Origin: DATCLS01 sp036563805
GTDB lineage: Bacteria; Actinomycetota; Acidimicrobiia; Acidimicrobiales; VFJN01
Length of the DNA stretch: 64,000 nucleotides
Assembly (NCBI GenBank): GCA_036563805.1
Contig: DATCLS010000096.1
Coordinates: 1-64,000, forward strand
Direction of reading: 5' to 3'
The position numbers and the translations under genes were made by a program. The notes beneath the pieces were generated by a model, which had not been told where the DNA came from, did no database searches, and was given only the letters and a program-made list of their open reading frames with translations. This document shows, piece by piece, positions 49,176 through 57,638 of the stretch (the first letter of the stretch is position 1; each line of letters starts with the position of its first letter).

Positions 49176-50044
49176 ACGAGACCCTGACCACCGAAGGGGG
49201 GCGCACGGTGCTGCGCATGGAGCGCCGGTTCGCCCACCCCGTCGACAAGGTGTGGCGGGCCCTCAGCGAGCCCGACGAGCTCGTCCACTGGTTCCCCTCC
49301 AAGGTCGAGCTCGACCCGGCGGTGGGCGGGAAGGTCCGCTTCATCGAGGAGGGCGACGAGTACCCCAGCCTCGACGGCGAGATCACCGACCTCGACCCGC
49401 CCCGCCTCATCGCCTACACGTGGGACGACGACCACCTGCGGTGGGAGCTGCGGCCCGACGGTGACGGCTGCGTCCTCACGCTCACCCACACGTTCGGCGA
49501 CCGCTACGGGGCGGGCAGCTTCGCCACCGGGTGGACGGTCTGCATCGACGCCCTGGGGGCCCGCCTGGCCGGCGAGCCGCCGCCCGAGCACGTCGGGAGC
49601 CTCGACGTCTTCGCCGACCTGCACGAGCGGTTCGTCGAGCGCTTCGGCCTGACGGAGCCGATGGTCCGCCGCACCGGCGAGGGCTGGAGCGTGCGGATCG
49701 AGCGCCAGCTCGTCGGGCCGATCGACGCCGTGTGGCGGGCGCTGGCCGGCGGCGCCGAGGTGACGGTGGCGTCCCGCCCGCCCTCGGGCCTCACCACGCC
49801 CGCCTTCCCGGCCGGGCCGGTGGTGACCACCGATCCACCCGCCCTGGTCGCCTACCGGTGGCCGCCCACGGGCGACCCCGCCGGCACCGTGAGGTGGGAG
49901 CTGTCGCCCGGGGCCGGCGGCGCCCGCCTGATCGTGACGGTGACGGTCCCGACCGCGCTCGCCGACCAGCGGGCGATCGCCGGCGCCACCTGGCGGGCCC
50001 GGGTCGAGGAGGTGGCCCGCCAGGTGCGCGAGCTGCCGGCCTGA
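49172..50044 (+). CDS. Tandem SRPBCC (AHSA1/START-like) protein
   Basis: The 290-residue protein holds two SRPBCC domains. The first (about 10-150) has MERRFAHPVDKVWRALSEPDELVHWFP, GGKVRFIEEGDEYPSLDGEITDLDPPRLIAYTWDDDHLRWEL and GWTVCIDALGARLAG. The second (about 165-290) repeats the pattern as IERQLVGPIDAVWRALAGG with PALVAYRWPP and GATWRARVEEVARQ, but lacks the middle helix. Such domains bind hydrophobic ligands. It is coupled to the ArsR gene and may be its ligand sensor or effector. Single-domain members are usual, so the fused second copy is notable. Confidence 0.85.
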   Translation: MNETLTTEGGRTVLRMERRFAHPVDKVWRALSEPDELVHWFPSKVELDPAVGGKVRFIEEGDEYPSLDGEITDLDPPRLIAYTWDDDHLRWELRPDGDGCVLTLTHTFGDRYGAGSFATGWTVCIDALGARLAGEPPPEHVGSLDVFADLHERFVERFGLTEPMVRRTGEGWSVRIERQLVGPIDAVWRALAGGAEVTVASRPPSGLTTPAFPAGPVVTTDPPALVAYRWPPTGDPAGTVRWELSPGAGGARLIVTVTVPTALADQRAIAGATWRARVEEVARQVRELPA

Positions 50045-50099
50045 GCCCCGGTGTGCGGGCCCGCCGGGCCACCGGTCCGCTCCGCCGGGGACGAGCGGG

Positions 50100-51470
50100 T
50101 CAGCCCCGGGCGTTGCCGGTGAACGCCCAGCCGGCCAGGTGGACGGAGGGGACGTGCATGGCGCCCTCCCCCTCCCGACCGCCGGCCAGCTGGGCGTCGT
50201 CGCCCAGGCCCAGCACGCGGCCGGGGCCGAAGGCGGCGACGATCGACTGCGTGTACCGCAGGTTCTGAACGGCGGCCTGGATCTCGCCGCCCTCGACGAG
50301 GAACAGGCCGTTCCGGGTGAGGCCGGTCACCACCTGCGTCTTGGGGTCGAGCACCCGGTTGTACCAGAAGTCGGTGACCAGCAACCCCCGCTCGAGGCCG
50401 CCCACGAGCTGCTCCGGCGACCGGTCGCCGCCGCCCAGGAACAGATTGGTCGGAAAGCCGCCCACCGCGTCAGCCCCCACGGAGTGGCCGGTCGGCTCGA
50501 CGCCGGCCAGCCGGGCCGAGCGCCGGTCGTGGGCCAGCCCCACCGACACCCCGGCCCGCACGAGGTCGACCCGGCGCTTGGGCGTGCCCTCGAAGTCGAA
50601 CGACCGGCCCAGGGCCCGGGGGTCGGTGGCGTCGTCCCAGATGTCGACCGCATCGTCCCACTGCTGCTCGCCCAGGTGGACGAACGACGTGCCCTCGTGG
50701 TGGGCCTTGCCGTTGAAGCCCAGGTAAGCGGGGAACAGCAGGACCTCAGCCACCGCCCGGGGCTCGAGCACGACCGGGTAGGTGCCGGGCGGCAGCTCGA
50801 TCGGCTCGGCGGCGGCGCGGGCGCGGGCCGCGGCCCGGGCCCCGGCCACGGCCCCGTCGAGGTCGGCGAGCCGGACCGACGTGACCTGGGCGGCCCCGTC
50901 GGTCACCTGGCCGTCGGGGCCGACGGCGCGGTGGATGCCGTCGAGCTCGGCGAGCGAGCTCCGGCCCACCACCCGCTGGCCGGCCGTCGAGGCCAGCGCC
51001 ACGGTCACGGCCTCGGTCCGACAGTAGCCGGCCGCCTCGCCGACCCCTCGGCCGGCGTCGACGAAGGCGGCGACGACCTCGGCCCGCCGGTCCGGGGTGG
51101 CGCCGGCGGTGGCGTCGTCCCAGTGCTCGACCGGCGGGACGGGCTCCGGCGGCGCGAACCCGGGGAAGTCGGGGTCGGCGGGGCGGAGGGCGGCGGCCGC
51201 CAGCGCCCGCTCCACCACCCCCGCCAGTCCGTCGGCGTCGGTGCGGGTCGTCATGGCCCGGGCGACGCGGCCCTCGACCGCCACGGTGACGGTGACGGCC
51301 CGGACGTCCTCGGTCACGTTCTGGTGGATGCGGCTGTTGGCGAACCGGGTCAGCGACGTCGTGCCGACCGCGGCCCGGGCCGCCGCCTCGGCTCCCGGGG
51401 CGCAGGCCGCCACCAGCTCGAGCACCCGCTCGCAGGTGGCCTCCGCCTCGTCCTGTGTGACATCGGACAC
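50100..51470 (-). CDS. TldD/PmbA family protein, PmbA (TldE) subunit
   Basis: The 456-residue protein lacks the HExxxH metal motif of TldD and so corresponds to the PmbA/TldE partner. TldD and TldE form a heterodimeric zinc protease that cuts unfolded peptides, including precursors of RiPPs. Family segments are FANSRIHQNVTEDVRAVTVTVAVEGR, YPVVLEPRAVAEVLLFPAYLGFNGKA, GFPTNLFLGGGDRSPEQLVGGLERGLLVTDFW and GGEIQAAVQNLRYTQSI. The GTG at 51470 follows GGGAGG with suitable spacing. The TldD gene is 0.9 kb away beyond a HAD gene. Confidence 0.9.
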   Translation of the reverse strand: MSDVTQDEAEATCERVLELVAACAPGAEAAARAAVGTTSLTRFANSRIHQNVTEDVRAVTVTVAVEGRVARAMTTRTDADGLAGVVERALAAAALRPADPDFPGFAPPEPVPPVEHWDDATAGATPDRRAEVVAAFVDAGRGVGEAAGYCRTEAVTVALASTAGQRVVGRSSLAELDGIHRAVGPDGQVTDGAAQVTSVRLADLDGAVAGARAAARARAAAEPIELPPGTYPVVLEPRAVAEVLLFPAYLGFNGKAHHEGTSFVHLGEQQWDDAVDIWDDATDPRALGRSFDFEGTPKRRVDLVRAGVSVGLAHDRRSARLAGVEPTGHSVGADAVGGFPTNLFLGGGDRSPEQLVGGLERGLLVTDFWYNRVLDPKTQVVTGLTRNGLFLVEGGEIQAAVQNLRYTQSIVAAFGPGRVLGLGDDAQLAGGREGEGAMHVPSVHLAGWAFTGNARG

Positions 51471-51523
51471 GCTCAACCTCCCGGGTCGGCGCAAAATCGC
51501 TCCGATTGGGCCATCGTGGATGG

Positions 51524-52270
51524 GTGACCGAGCCCCGCAACCCCACCGCTGGCATCGAGGTCGTCGCCTTCGACGGCGACGACACGCTGTGGCACAGCGA
51601 GAGCCACTTCGTCGACGCCCACGAGCGGTACTGCGCGCTCATCGCCCCCTACGTGAACGGCGACGCCGCCCTGCTCGACGAGCGGGTCATCGCCACGGAG
51701 CGGGCCAACCTGTCGCTGTACGGCTACGGGGTCAAGGCGTTCACCCTGTCGCTGATCGAGACCGCCATCGACGTCACCGGCGGGCGGGTGACCAGCCGCG
51801 AGATCGCCGCGATCCTCGACTTGGGCAAAGGGCTGCTCAAGCACCCGGTCGAGCTGCTCAACGGCGTGGCCGAGGTCATCGACGAGCTCGACCGCGCCGG
51901 CCACCGCCTGATCCTCGTGACCAAGGGCGACCTGTTCCACCAGGAGGCCAAGCTGGCCGGCTCCGGCCTGGCCGACCGGTTCGCCCAGGTCGAGATCGTG
52001 TCGGAGAAGGACGTCGACACCTACCGGCGCATCATCGACCGCACCGGGGTTCCGCCCGAGCGGTTCCTGATGATCGGCAACTCGGTGCGCTCCGACGTGC
52101 TGCCGGTGGTCGAGCTCGGCGGCCACGCCGTCCACCTGCCCTACACCTACACGTGGGCCCACGAGGAGGTGGCCGGCGCCAACGGCGAGACCCACGGCTA
52201 CCACGAGCTGCGCTCGATCCGCGAGCTGCCGGCGCTGGTGGCCCGGCTGAACGGGGGCGTGCCGGCCTGA
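51524..52270 (+). CDS. HAD-superfamily hydrolase
   Basis: The 248-residue protein has motif I VVAFDGDDTLWHSE (two Asp), motif II LILVTKGD (Thr), the Lys in VSEKDVDTY, and motif IV FLMIGNSVRSDVLPVVELGG. The helical cap covers about 25-115. The FDGDDTLW start defines a subgroup of small-molecule phosphatases of unknown substrate. The GTG at 51524 follows CATCGT by 6 nt. The gene lies between, and opposite to, PmbA and TldD, sharing a 53-bp divergent promoter region with PmbA. Confidence 0.85.
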   Translation: MTEPRNPTAGIEVVAFDGDDTLWHSESHFVDAHERYCALIAPYVNGDAALLDERVIATERANLSLYGYGVKAFTLSLIETAIDVTGGRVTSREIAAILDLGKGLLKHPVELLNGVAEVIDELDRAGHRLILVTKGDLFHQEAKLAGSGLADRFAQVEIVSEKDVDTYRRIIDRTGVPPERFLMIGNSVRSDVLPVVELGGHAVHLPYTYTWAHEEVAGANGETHGYHELRSIRELPALVARLNGGVPA

Positions 52271-52349
52271 CGGGGGCCTTCCCGGCCGGGACCCGCCCGA
52301 CGGGCGCCCGCCCGACGAGCGCCTGCGGCGCCCGCCGGCGCGGCCCGGC

Positions 52350-53801
52350 TCACCGCACGCCCACCCGCACGTCGCGAAACCGGCACGGGGCGGCGTGGTG
52401 GCCGGTGTGGCCGATCTGGAGGGGCTGGCCCTTGCCGCAGTGGGGGATGCCCCACACGGTCCATTCGCCGGGCGGCGCGCCGGGACCCCCGCCCACCGCG
52501 TCGAGCGATGCCCAGAACGTGGGGCCGATGCCCGTGTAGGTCGGGTTCTTGACCATCCGGCCGAGCCGGCCGTCCTTGATCTCCCAGCCGATCTCACAGC
52601 CGAACTGGAAGTTCAGCCGGCGGTCGTCGATCGACCACGACCGGTTGGTCTGCATGAAGATGCCCTCGTCGGTGTCGGCGATGATCTCCTCCAGCGTCGA
52701 CTCGCCGGGCAGCAGGCCCACGTTGGTCATCCGCACCATGGGCAGCCGCGCCGGCCCGTCGGCCCGGACCATGCCGCCCGACTCGAGCCCCACCAGCGGC
52801 GCCGAGTCGCGGCCTGACAGCACGCCGACCCAGACGCCGTCGCGCACGATGTCCACAGCCTGGGCGGGGACGCCCTCGTCGTCGTAGCCGAAGCTGCCCA
52901 TGGCGCCGGGGAGCGTGGCGTCAGCGGTGATCTGCATGAGCTCGCTGCCGTAGCGGAGGTCGCCCAGCCGAGCCGGGTCGAGCCACGACGTGCCGGCGAA
53001 CGCCGCCTCCCACCCGAGGATCCGGTCGAGCTCGACGGCGTGGCCGACCGACTCGTGGATCTGCAGCGCCACCTGGTCGGCGTCGAGGACCACGGTCGTT
53101 GTGCCCTCGGGGCACGGCGGCGCCGACAGCAGGGCCACCGCCTGCTCGGCCATGCGGGCCGCGTTGGTGACCAGGTCGAAGCTGCGCACCAGCTCCCACC
53201 CCTGGGTGCCGTGCTGTCCCCGCAGCCCCGGCCAGGAGCGGCGCTGGGTCTCCCCGTCGCCGATGGCCGTGGCCTCGACCACGGCGCCGCACTCGACGAG
53301 CCGCTGGTGGATGTGGCTGCCCTCGCTGGACGCGAACCACTTGTCGGTGTCCCACACCCGGTAGGAGGCGTGGGCCAGCGGGACGCCGGCCTCGTTGGCC
53401 GCGCCGGTGGCCGCGAGCAGCAGATCGGCCTTCTCGGCCAGGGTCACGTCGTCGAGCGGGTGCTCGTGCCAGCCCGACGACCAGTCGGCCTGGACGGCGG
53501 GCGCCGGGGACAGCTCGAGCGGCGGGCCGGACACCCGTGCCGAGGCCCGGGCCACGGCCGCCGCCCCCTCCCCCGCCCGGCGGGCCGCGGCGTCGGTGAG
53601 GTCGAGCGTCGCCTGGAACCCCCACGACGAGCCGATCAGGGCCCGCACCCCGATGCCGGCCGTCTCGGTCTGGGTGAGGTCCTCGACGACCCGGTTGCGG
53701 GCGTCCATCGTCTCGTGGCGGATGACCATCACCCGGGCGTCCGCGTAGCGGGCGCCGGCGGCGAGCGCCGCCTCCACGGCGGCGGTGGCGAGATCGTGCA
53801 T
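52350..53801 (-). CDS. tldD: TldD/PmbA family metallopeptidase, TldD subunit
   Basis: The 483-residue protein contains HESVGH (His249, Glu250, His254), the zinc-binding HExxxH motif of TldD, within VALQIHESVGHAVELDRILG. The C-terminal GMVRADGPARLPMVRMTNVGLLPGE and GIFMQTNRSWSIDDRRLNFQFGCEIGWEI are characteristic. With PmbA it forms the active protease. TACGGT 9 nt before the ATG on the minus strand suggests a leaderless mRNA. Whether the natural substrate is a peptide product or damaged protein is unknown; no RiPP precursor was recognised nearby. Confidence 0.92.
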   Translation of the reverse strand: MHDLATAAVEAALAAGARYADARVMVIRHETMDARNRVVEDLTQTETAGIGVRALIGSSWGFQATLDLTDAAARRAGEGAAAVARASARVSGPPLELSPAPAVQADWSSGWHEHPLDDVTLAEKADLLLAATGAANEAGVPLAHASYRVWDTDKWFASSEGSHIHQRLVECGAVVEATAIGDGETQRRSWPGLRGQHGTQGWELVRSFDLVTNAARMAEQAVALLSAPPCPEGTTTVVLDADQVALQIHESVGHAVELDRILGWEAAFAGTSWLDPARLGDLRYGSELMQITADATLPGAMGSFGYDDEGVPAQAVDIVRDGVWVGVLSGRDSAPLVGLESGGMVRADGPARLPMVRMTNVGLLPGESTLEEIIADTDEGIFMQTNRSWSIDDRRLNFQFGCEIGWEIKDGRLGRMVKNPTYTGIGPTFWASLDAVGGGPGAPPGEWTVWGIPHCGKGQPLQIGHTGHHAAPCRFRDVRVGVR

Positions 53802-53890
53802 CGCCGCCCGACCGTAGCGGCGGGGTGCCCGCGAGGGGGCGGACCGGCCGTGGCATGATCGCCGCTCCGTTCGCGGCTCCAGGGGGGACC

Positions 53891-54151
53891 ATGGACAAGC
53901 TGGCCGAGGCCCGCAAGAAGCTCGACGACGAGTTCGGTCAGGTGCGGCGCACGCTCGGGAAGGTCCGCGAGGCGCTGGAGCGGGTCGAGGAGGCCGGGCC
54001 CGAAGACGACCTCCACGGCCTGCTCGAGGACCTCGAGGACACGGTCAAGGCGGTCCGCACCGGCGGCGTGCTCGGCTCGGGCGCCAACGGCCACCGTCGG
54101 GCCCGGAAGGCCTACCTCGAGCTGAAGGAGCAGCTGCGAATCGCCGACTGA
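53891..54151 (+). CDS. Small charged coiled-coil protein (86 aa)
   Basis: The product starts MDKLAEARKKLDDEFGQVRRTLGKVREALERVEEAG, a run of heptads with Leu/Val at a and d positions, so a coiled coil of about 40 residues, followed by DLHGLLEDLEDTVKAV and a Gly-rich hinge before a basic helix. No family is recognised. AGGGGGGACC directly before the ATG is a strong ribosome site, and CATGAT further upstream may be part of its promoter. It is convergent with the SDR gene after it. Confidence 0.7.
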   Translation: MDKLAEARKKLDDEFGQVRRTLGKVREALERVEEAGPEDDLHGLLEDLEDTVKAVRTGGVLGSGANGHRRARKAYLELKEQLRIAD

Positions 54152-54180
54152 CGGCCCCGGGGGGCCGGCCGGCGTCGGGG

Positions 54181-54945
54181 TCAGAGGGTGCGGCCGGCGT
54201 CGACGGCCAGGGTCTGGCCGGTGACCGGACGCGACAGGTCGGAGGCCAGGAACAGCACCGAGCGGGCCACGTCGGCCGGCCGAGGCAGGTAGCCGAGGCT
54301 GGTCTCGGCCACCAGCTCGCGGTACAGCGCCTCGGGCGTCGACCCCCGCTCCGCGGCCCGGGCCCGCAGGCGGGCCTTGACCACCGGCCCCCACACGGCG
54401 CCGGGCAGCACGCCGTTGACCCGGACGCCCAGGGGCCCGGCGTCGGCGGCCAGCGCCCGGGTGGCAGCCGCCAGGGCGGCGCGGGCCACGGCGTGGGCGC
54501 CCCGGCCCGGACCGTCGCCGGCCGCCGGGACGTCGAGCAGCACGACGCGCCCGCCGTCGCGCTCGGCCAACGCCGGCAGCGCGGCCCGGCTGACCTGGAG
54601 CATGCCCCACAGGTTGGTGTCCATGACCCGGCGCCATTCGTCGAGGTCGTCGGCCACGGGCTCCAGCCCGGCACCGGCATAGGCGACCAGGACGTCGACC
54701 CGGTCGAACGCCTCGACCGCCACCTTCACGATGCGCTCGCAGCTCTCGGGGTCGCCGGGGTCGAGACCCACGGCCTCGGCGCACCGGCCCAGCGCCCGAA
54801 CCTCGCCGGCCACCACCAGCGCCTGCTCCTCCCGGGGCGCGCCGAGCACGAGGTCGGCTCCCTCCCGGGCGAGGTGCAGCGCGATCTCGCGGCCGAGACC
54901 GGGCCCCGCGCCGGCGATGATCGCGACTCGTCCGTCGAGCAGCAC
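54181..54945 (-). CDS. SDR-family protein lacking the catalytic Tyr and Lys
   Basis: The 254-residue protein has the SDR fold with the cofactor motif AGAGPGLGREIA, the LVAYAGAG segment in place of NNAG, and the C-terminal VTGQTLAVDAG. At the active site, however, the usual Y-x-x-x-K is replaced by His151 and Arg155 (RGAHAVARAAL), and the catalytic Ser is not evident near LLDVPAAG. It may bind a nucleotide without normal SDR chemistry, or act in a heteromer with the SDR encoded at 55720. GTG start at 54945 with GGAGG before it. Confidence 0.82.
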   Translation of the reverse strand: MLLDGRVAIIAGAGPGLGREIALHLAREGADLVLGAPREEQALVVAGEVRALGRCAEAVGLDPGDPESCERIVKVAVEAFDRVDVLVAYAGAGLEPVADDLDEWRRVMDTNLWGMLQVSRAALPALAERDGGRVVLLDVPAAGDGPGRGAHAVARAALAAATRALAADAGPLGVRVNGVLPGAVWGPVVKARLRARAAERGSTPEALYRELVAETSLGYLPRPADVARSVLFLASDLSRPVTGQTLAVDAGRTL

Positions 54946-55027
54946 GCGTCCTCCGTACGCAACGTGACAGCGATACTACTTACCGCGTCAGCGCCTTACA
55001 GAGCGTGAGCGGGCGTCCCGGACGTCG

Positions 55028-55039
55028 TAAGGTCCAGGC
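55028..55039 (+). promoter_or_regulatory. -10 box for a leaderless transcript
   Basis: TAAGGT (55028-55033) is 6 nt before the ATG at 55040 and no Shine-Dalgarno sequence is present. Confidence 0.55.
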
Positions 55040-55723
55040 ATGCGTGTACACGAATGTTCACGAGCGCCGCGGCCGTCCGGGCCCCGCATCCCGCCCCTGC
55101 CCGAGGGCGAGCGCGACGCCCGCGCCCGTGAGCTGCTGGCCGGCGTGGCGGTCACCGGGCCGACGACCAACATCTTCACCACGCTCGTCCGCCACCCGGG
55201 CCTGTTCCGCCACTGGCTGCCGTTCGGCGGCAAGCTCCTGGCCGGCAAGCTGCCGGTGCGGGACCGCGAGCTGCTGATCCTGCGGACCTCCTGGCTGTGC
55301 CAGTCGGAGTACGAGTGGGGCCAGCACGCCCCGCTGGGCCGCCGGGCCGGGCTGAGCGACGACGACCTGGCCCGGATCGTGGCCGGCCCCGACGCCCCGG
55401 GCTGGGCACCGGCCGACGCCGCGCTGCTGCGGGCCGCCGACGAGCTGCACGCCGACGCCTGCATCACCGATGCCACCTGGGCGGCACTGGCCGAGCGCTA
55501 CGACGAGGCCCAGCTCATCGAGGTCCCGATGCTGGTCGGCCATTACCACATGGTGGCGTTCGCGCTGAACTCGCTGGGCGTGCAGCTCGAGCCGGGCGTC
55601 ACCGGGTTCGGCGAGGTCGCCGAGGCGGCGGCCGCCGAGCTCGGGGACGCCCCCGACGCCGACACCGGCGACGCCCCCGAAGCCGACACCGGCGACGCCC
55701 CCGACCGCAAGGAGGCCCGGTGA
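55040..55723 (+). CDS. Carboxymuconolactone decarboxylase (CMD/AhpD-like) family protein
   Basis: The 227-residue protein has the CMD helix pair: KLLAGKLPVRDRELLILRTSWLCQSEYEWGQHAPLGRRAGLSDDDLARI, with Glu and the E-x-x-x-H arrangement (EYEWGQH) of the subgroup that lacks the redox CxxC. LIEVPMLVGHYHMVAFALNSLGV follows. Such proteins assist ring-cleavage or lactone chemistry, but function is loosely defined. The C-terminus carries short in-frame repeats (GDAPDADTGDAPEADTGDAPD). Its stop overlaps the next SDR start, giving one operon. Confidence 0.85.
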   Translation: MRVHECSRAPRPSGPRIPPLPEGERDARARELLAGVAVTGPTTNIFTTLVRHPGLFRHWLPFGGKLLAGKLPVRDRELLILRTSWLCQSEYEWGQHAPLGRRAGLSDDDLARIVAGPDAPGWAPADAALLRAADELHADACITDATWAALAERYDEAQLIEVPMLVGHYHMVAFALNSLGVQLEPGVTGFGEVAEAAAAELGDAPDADTGDAPEADTGDAPDRKEAR

Positions 55724-56499
55724 GCGGGCGCCTGGCCGGCCGCACCGTCCTCGTGGTGGGCGCCGGCACCCAGCCCTCGGCCGCGCCCGACGCCCCGGTG
55801 GGCAACGGCCGCGCCATCGCCGTGCTCGCCGCCCGCGAGGGGGCGACGGTGGTGTGCGCCGACCGCGACGAGTCGGCGGCCGCCGAGACCGTCTCGCTCA
55901 TCGCCGCCGAGGGCGGCACGGCCACCACCGTGGTCGGCGACGTGACGTCGGCCGACGCCTGCGCCGCCATCGTGGCCGCGGCCGTGGAGGTCGCCGGCGA
56001 CGCCGGCCTGGGCGGCGTCGTGCTGAACGTCGGCACCGGGCGGGGCCGGGGCGTGGCCGGGACGACCGCCGAGGACTGGGACACGACGTTCGCGGTCAAC
56101 CTCCGCAGCCACTTCCTCGTGACCCGGGAGGCGCTCGACCACATGGCCGAGGGGGCGTCGTTCCTGTACATCGGCTCGGTCGCCGGGCTGCGGCCGGGCA
56201 GCCGGATCCCGGCCTACGACGCCTCCAAGGCCGGCCTGGCCGGGCTGTGCCGGCACGTGGCCCTGGAGGCGGCCCGGCGGGGCGTGCGGGCGAACGTGCT
56301 GGCCCCGGGGCTCATCGACACGCCGCTGGGCCGGCTCGCCACCGCCGGGCGGCCGTCCCGGGCCCGGACCCCCGTCCCGCTGGGCCGGCAGGGCACGGCC
56401 TGGGAGGTGGCGTCGGTGGCCGTGTTCCTGCTGTCGGAAGAGGCCAGCTACGTGACCGGGCAGGTCCTGGCCGTCGACGGCGGCCTGAGCAGCATGTGA
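55720..56499 (+). CDS. SDR-family oxidoreductase
   Basis: The 259-residue protein has a full SDR active site: VVGAGTQPSAAPDAPVGNGRAI as an enlarged cofactor loop, LNVGTGRGRG in the NNAG position, Ser in FLYIGSVAGLRPG, and Tyr/Lys in IPAYDASKAGLAGL. It ends YVTGQVLAVDGGLSSM. The enlarged glycine loop is unusual for classical SDRs but seen in other actinobacterial catabolic members. AAGGAGG precedes the GTG, which overlaps the CMD gene stop. The pair probably handles one intermediate in succession. Confidence 0.88.
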   Translation: MSGRLAGRTVLVVGAGTQPSAAPDAPVGNGRAIAVLAAREGATVVCADRDESAAAETVSLIAAEGGTATTVVGDVTSADACAAIVAAAVEVAGDAGLGGVVLNVGTGRGRGVAGTTAEDWDTTFAVNLRSHFLVTREALDHMAEGASFLYIGSVAGLRPGSRIPAYDASKAGLAGLCRHVALEAARRGVRANVLAPGLIDTPLGRLATAGRPSRARTPVPLGRQGTAWEVASVAVFLLSEEASYVTGQVLAVDGGLSSM

Positions 56500-56598
56500 C
56501 CGGCGGCGGGCGCCGGCACGGCCGGCGTCCGCTCGACCGTCGCCCTGGACAGCCGCTCCGACACGGACGGCGTCGGGGCCCGCCGCGCGGCGGACCCG

Positions 56599-57540
56599 CT
56601 ACGGCTGCACGAGCGGGGCCACCTCGGCCCCGAAGACCCGGATCTGGTCGTACAGCTCGTGGGCGTCGCGGCTGCGGAACGCCACCTGGATCTGATTTAC
56701 CCCGAACCCAGCCAGCACCCGCAGGAACCCGGCGACCTGCTCGGGCGAGCCGGTGACGGCCCGGCCGATGTCCCACGTCGGCTCGCCCACGTACAGCGGC
56801 CCCGACAGGCCCCCGATGGTGAACGGCTCGTCGGCCCGGCCCGCCTTCTCCCGCAGCTCGCGGATCAGGGCGATCGCCGCCGACATGCCGCCCTCGGGCG
56901 GCCCCTCGGGCAGCCACCCGTCGCCCTTCTCGGCCGCCCGGCGGATGGCCGCCCGCGACGACCCGCCCACCCAGATGGGCATGCGCTCCTGCACCGGCCG
57001 CGGCGCCACCCCCATCTCGCGGTACGACCAGTACCGCCCCTCGTGGGACGAGTACTCGTCGGCGAAGGCGGCCCGCAGGGCGTCGAGCGCCTCGTCGAGC
57101 ATCTCGCCCCGCCGCTCGTAGTCGACGCCCAGCGCCGCGAACTCGCCCTCGACCTGCCCGGCCCCGACGCCGAGGATGGCCCGGCCGCCCGACAGCACGT
57201 CGAGGGTCGCCCACTGCTTGGCCACCCGCAGGGGGTGCGAGAACGGCAGCACGTAGACGTGGCTGAGCAGCCGGATGCGGGCCGTGACCGCGGCCAGGTA
57301 GGACAGCGTGGCCGTGCAGTCCCACCAGGTGGTGCCCAGCGCGCCGGCGTGGTCCTTGGGGATGGCGGCGTGGTCAGAGGCGGCCAGGTAGCAGAACCCG
57401 GCGTGGTCGGCGATGCGGGCCAGATCGACCAGCTCCGCGAGGCCCGCGGACGCCTCCCAGCCCTCCGCGAACATGTGCGACTGCGCCTGGATGGGTAACT
57501 GCATGCCGAAGGCGACCTGACCCTCTGGCACGATGCGCAC
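56599..57540 (-). CDS. LLM class flavin- or F420-dependent oxidoreductase
   Basis: The 313-residue TIM-barrel protein has FGMQLPIQAQSHMFAEGW, LARIADHAGFCYLAASDHAAIP, LSHVYVLPFSHPLRVAKQWATLDVLSGGRAILGVGAGQ, MPIWVGGSSRAAIRRAAEKGDGW and a final FGVNQIQVAFRSR, typical of F420-linked LLM enzymes that annotators call TIGR03619-like. The GTG at 57540 is directly preceded by GAGGAGGCAAC. The promoter with a palindrome lies 70-120 bp upstream. It stands between the SDR operon and the TetR gene and may belong to its regulon, although its palindrome differs. Confidence 0.87.
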   Translation of the reverse strand: MRIVPEGQVAFGMQLPIQAQSHMFAEGWEASAGLAELVDLARIADHAGFCYLAASDHAAIPKDHAGALGTTWWDCTATLSYLAAVTARIRLLSHVYVLPFSHPLRVAKQWATLDVLSGGRAILGVGAGQVEGEFAALGVDYERRGEMLDEALDALRAAFADEYSSHEGRYWSYREMGVAPRPVQERMPIWVGGSSRAAIRRAAEKGDGWLPEGPPEGGMSAAIALIRELREKAGRADEPFTIGGLSGPLYVGEPTWDIGRAVTGSPEQVAGFLRVLAGFGVNQIQVAFRSRDAHELYDQIRVFGAEVAPLVQP

Positions 57541-57607
57541 GTTGCCTCCTCGGCCTTCCCCGGCGGCCTGGAATCCTGGCGCAATTTCGCATACCGCCAA
57601 GCTCCCT

Positions 57608-57628
57608 CACAAACCGTAGGGGTTCGTG
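57608..57628. promoter_or_regulatory. Palindrome over the promoter of the 57540 oxidoreductase
   Basis: CACAAACC-N5-GGTTCGTG has one mismatch in 8-bp arms. On the minus strand TGACGA, 17 nt and TACGGT form a promoter whose -10 box lies inside the palindrome. Confidence 0.5.
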
Positions 57629-57638
57629 CGGGTTTTCG

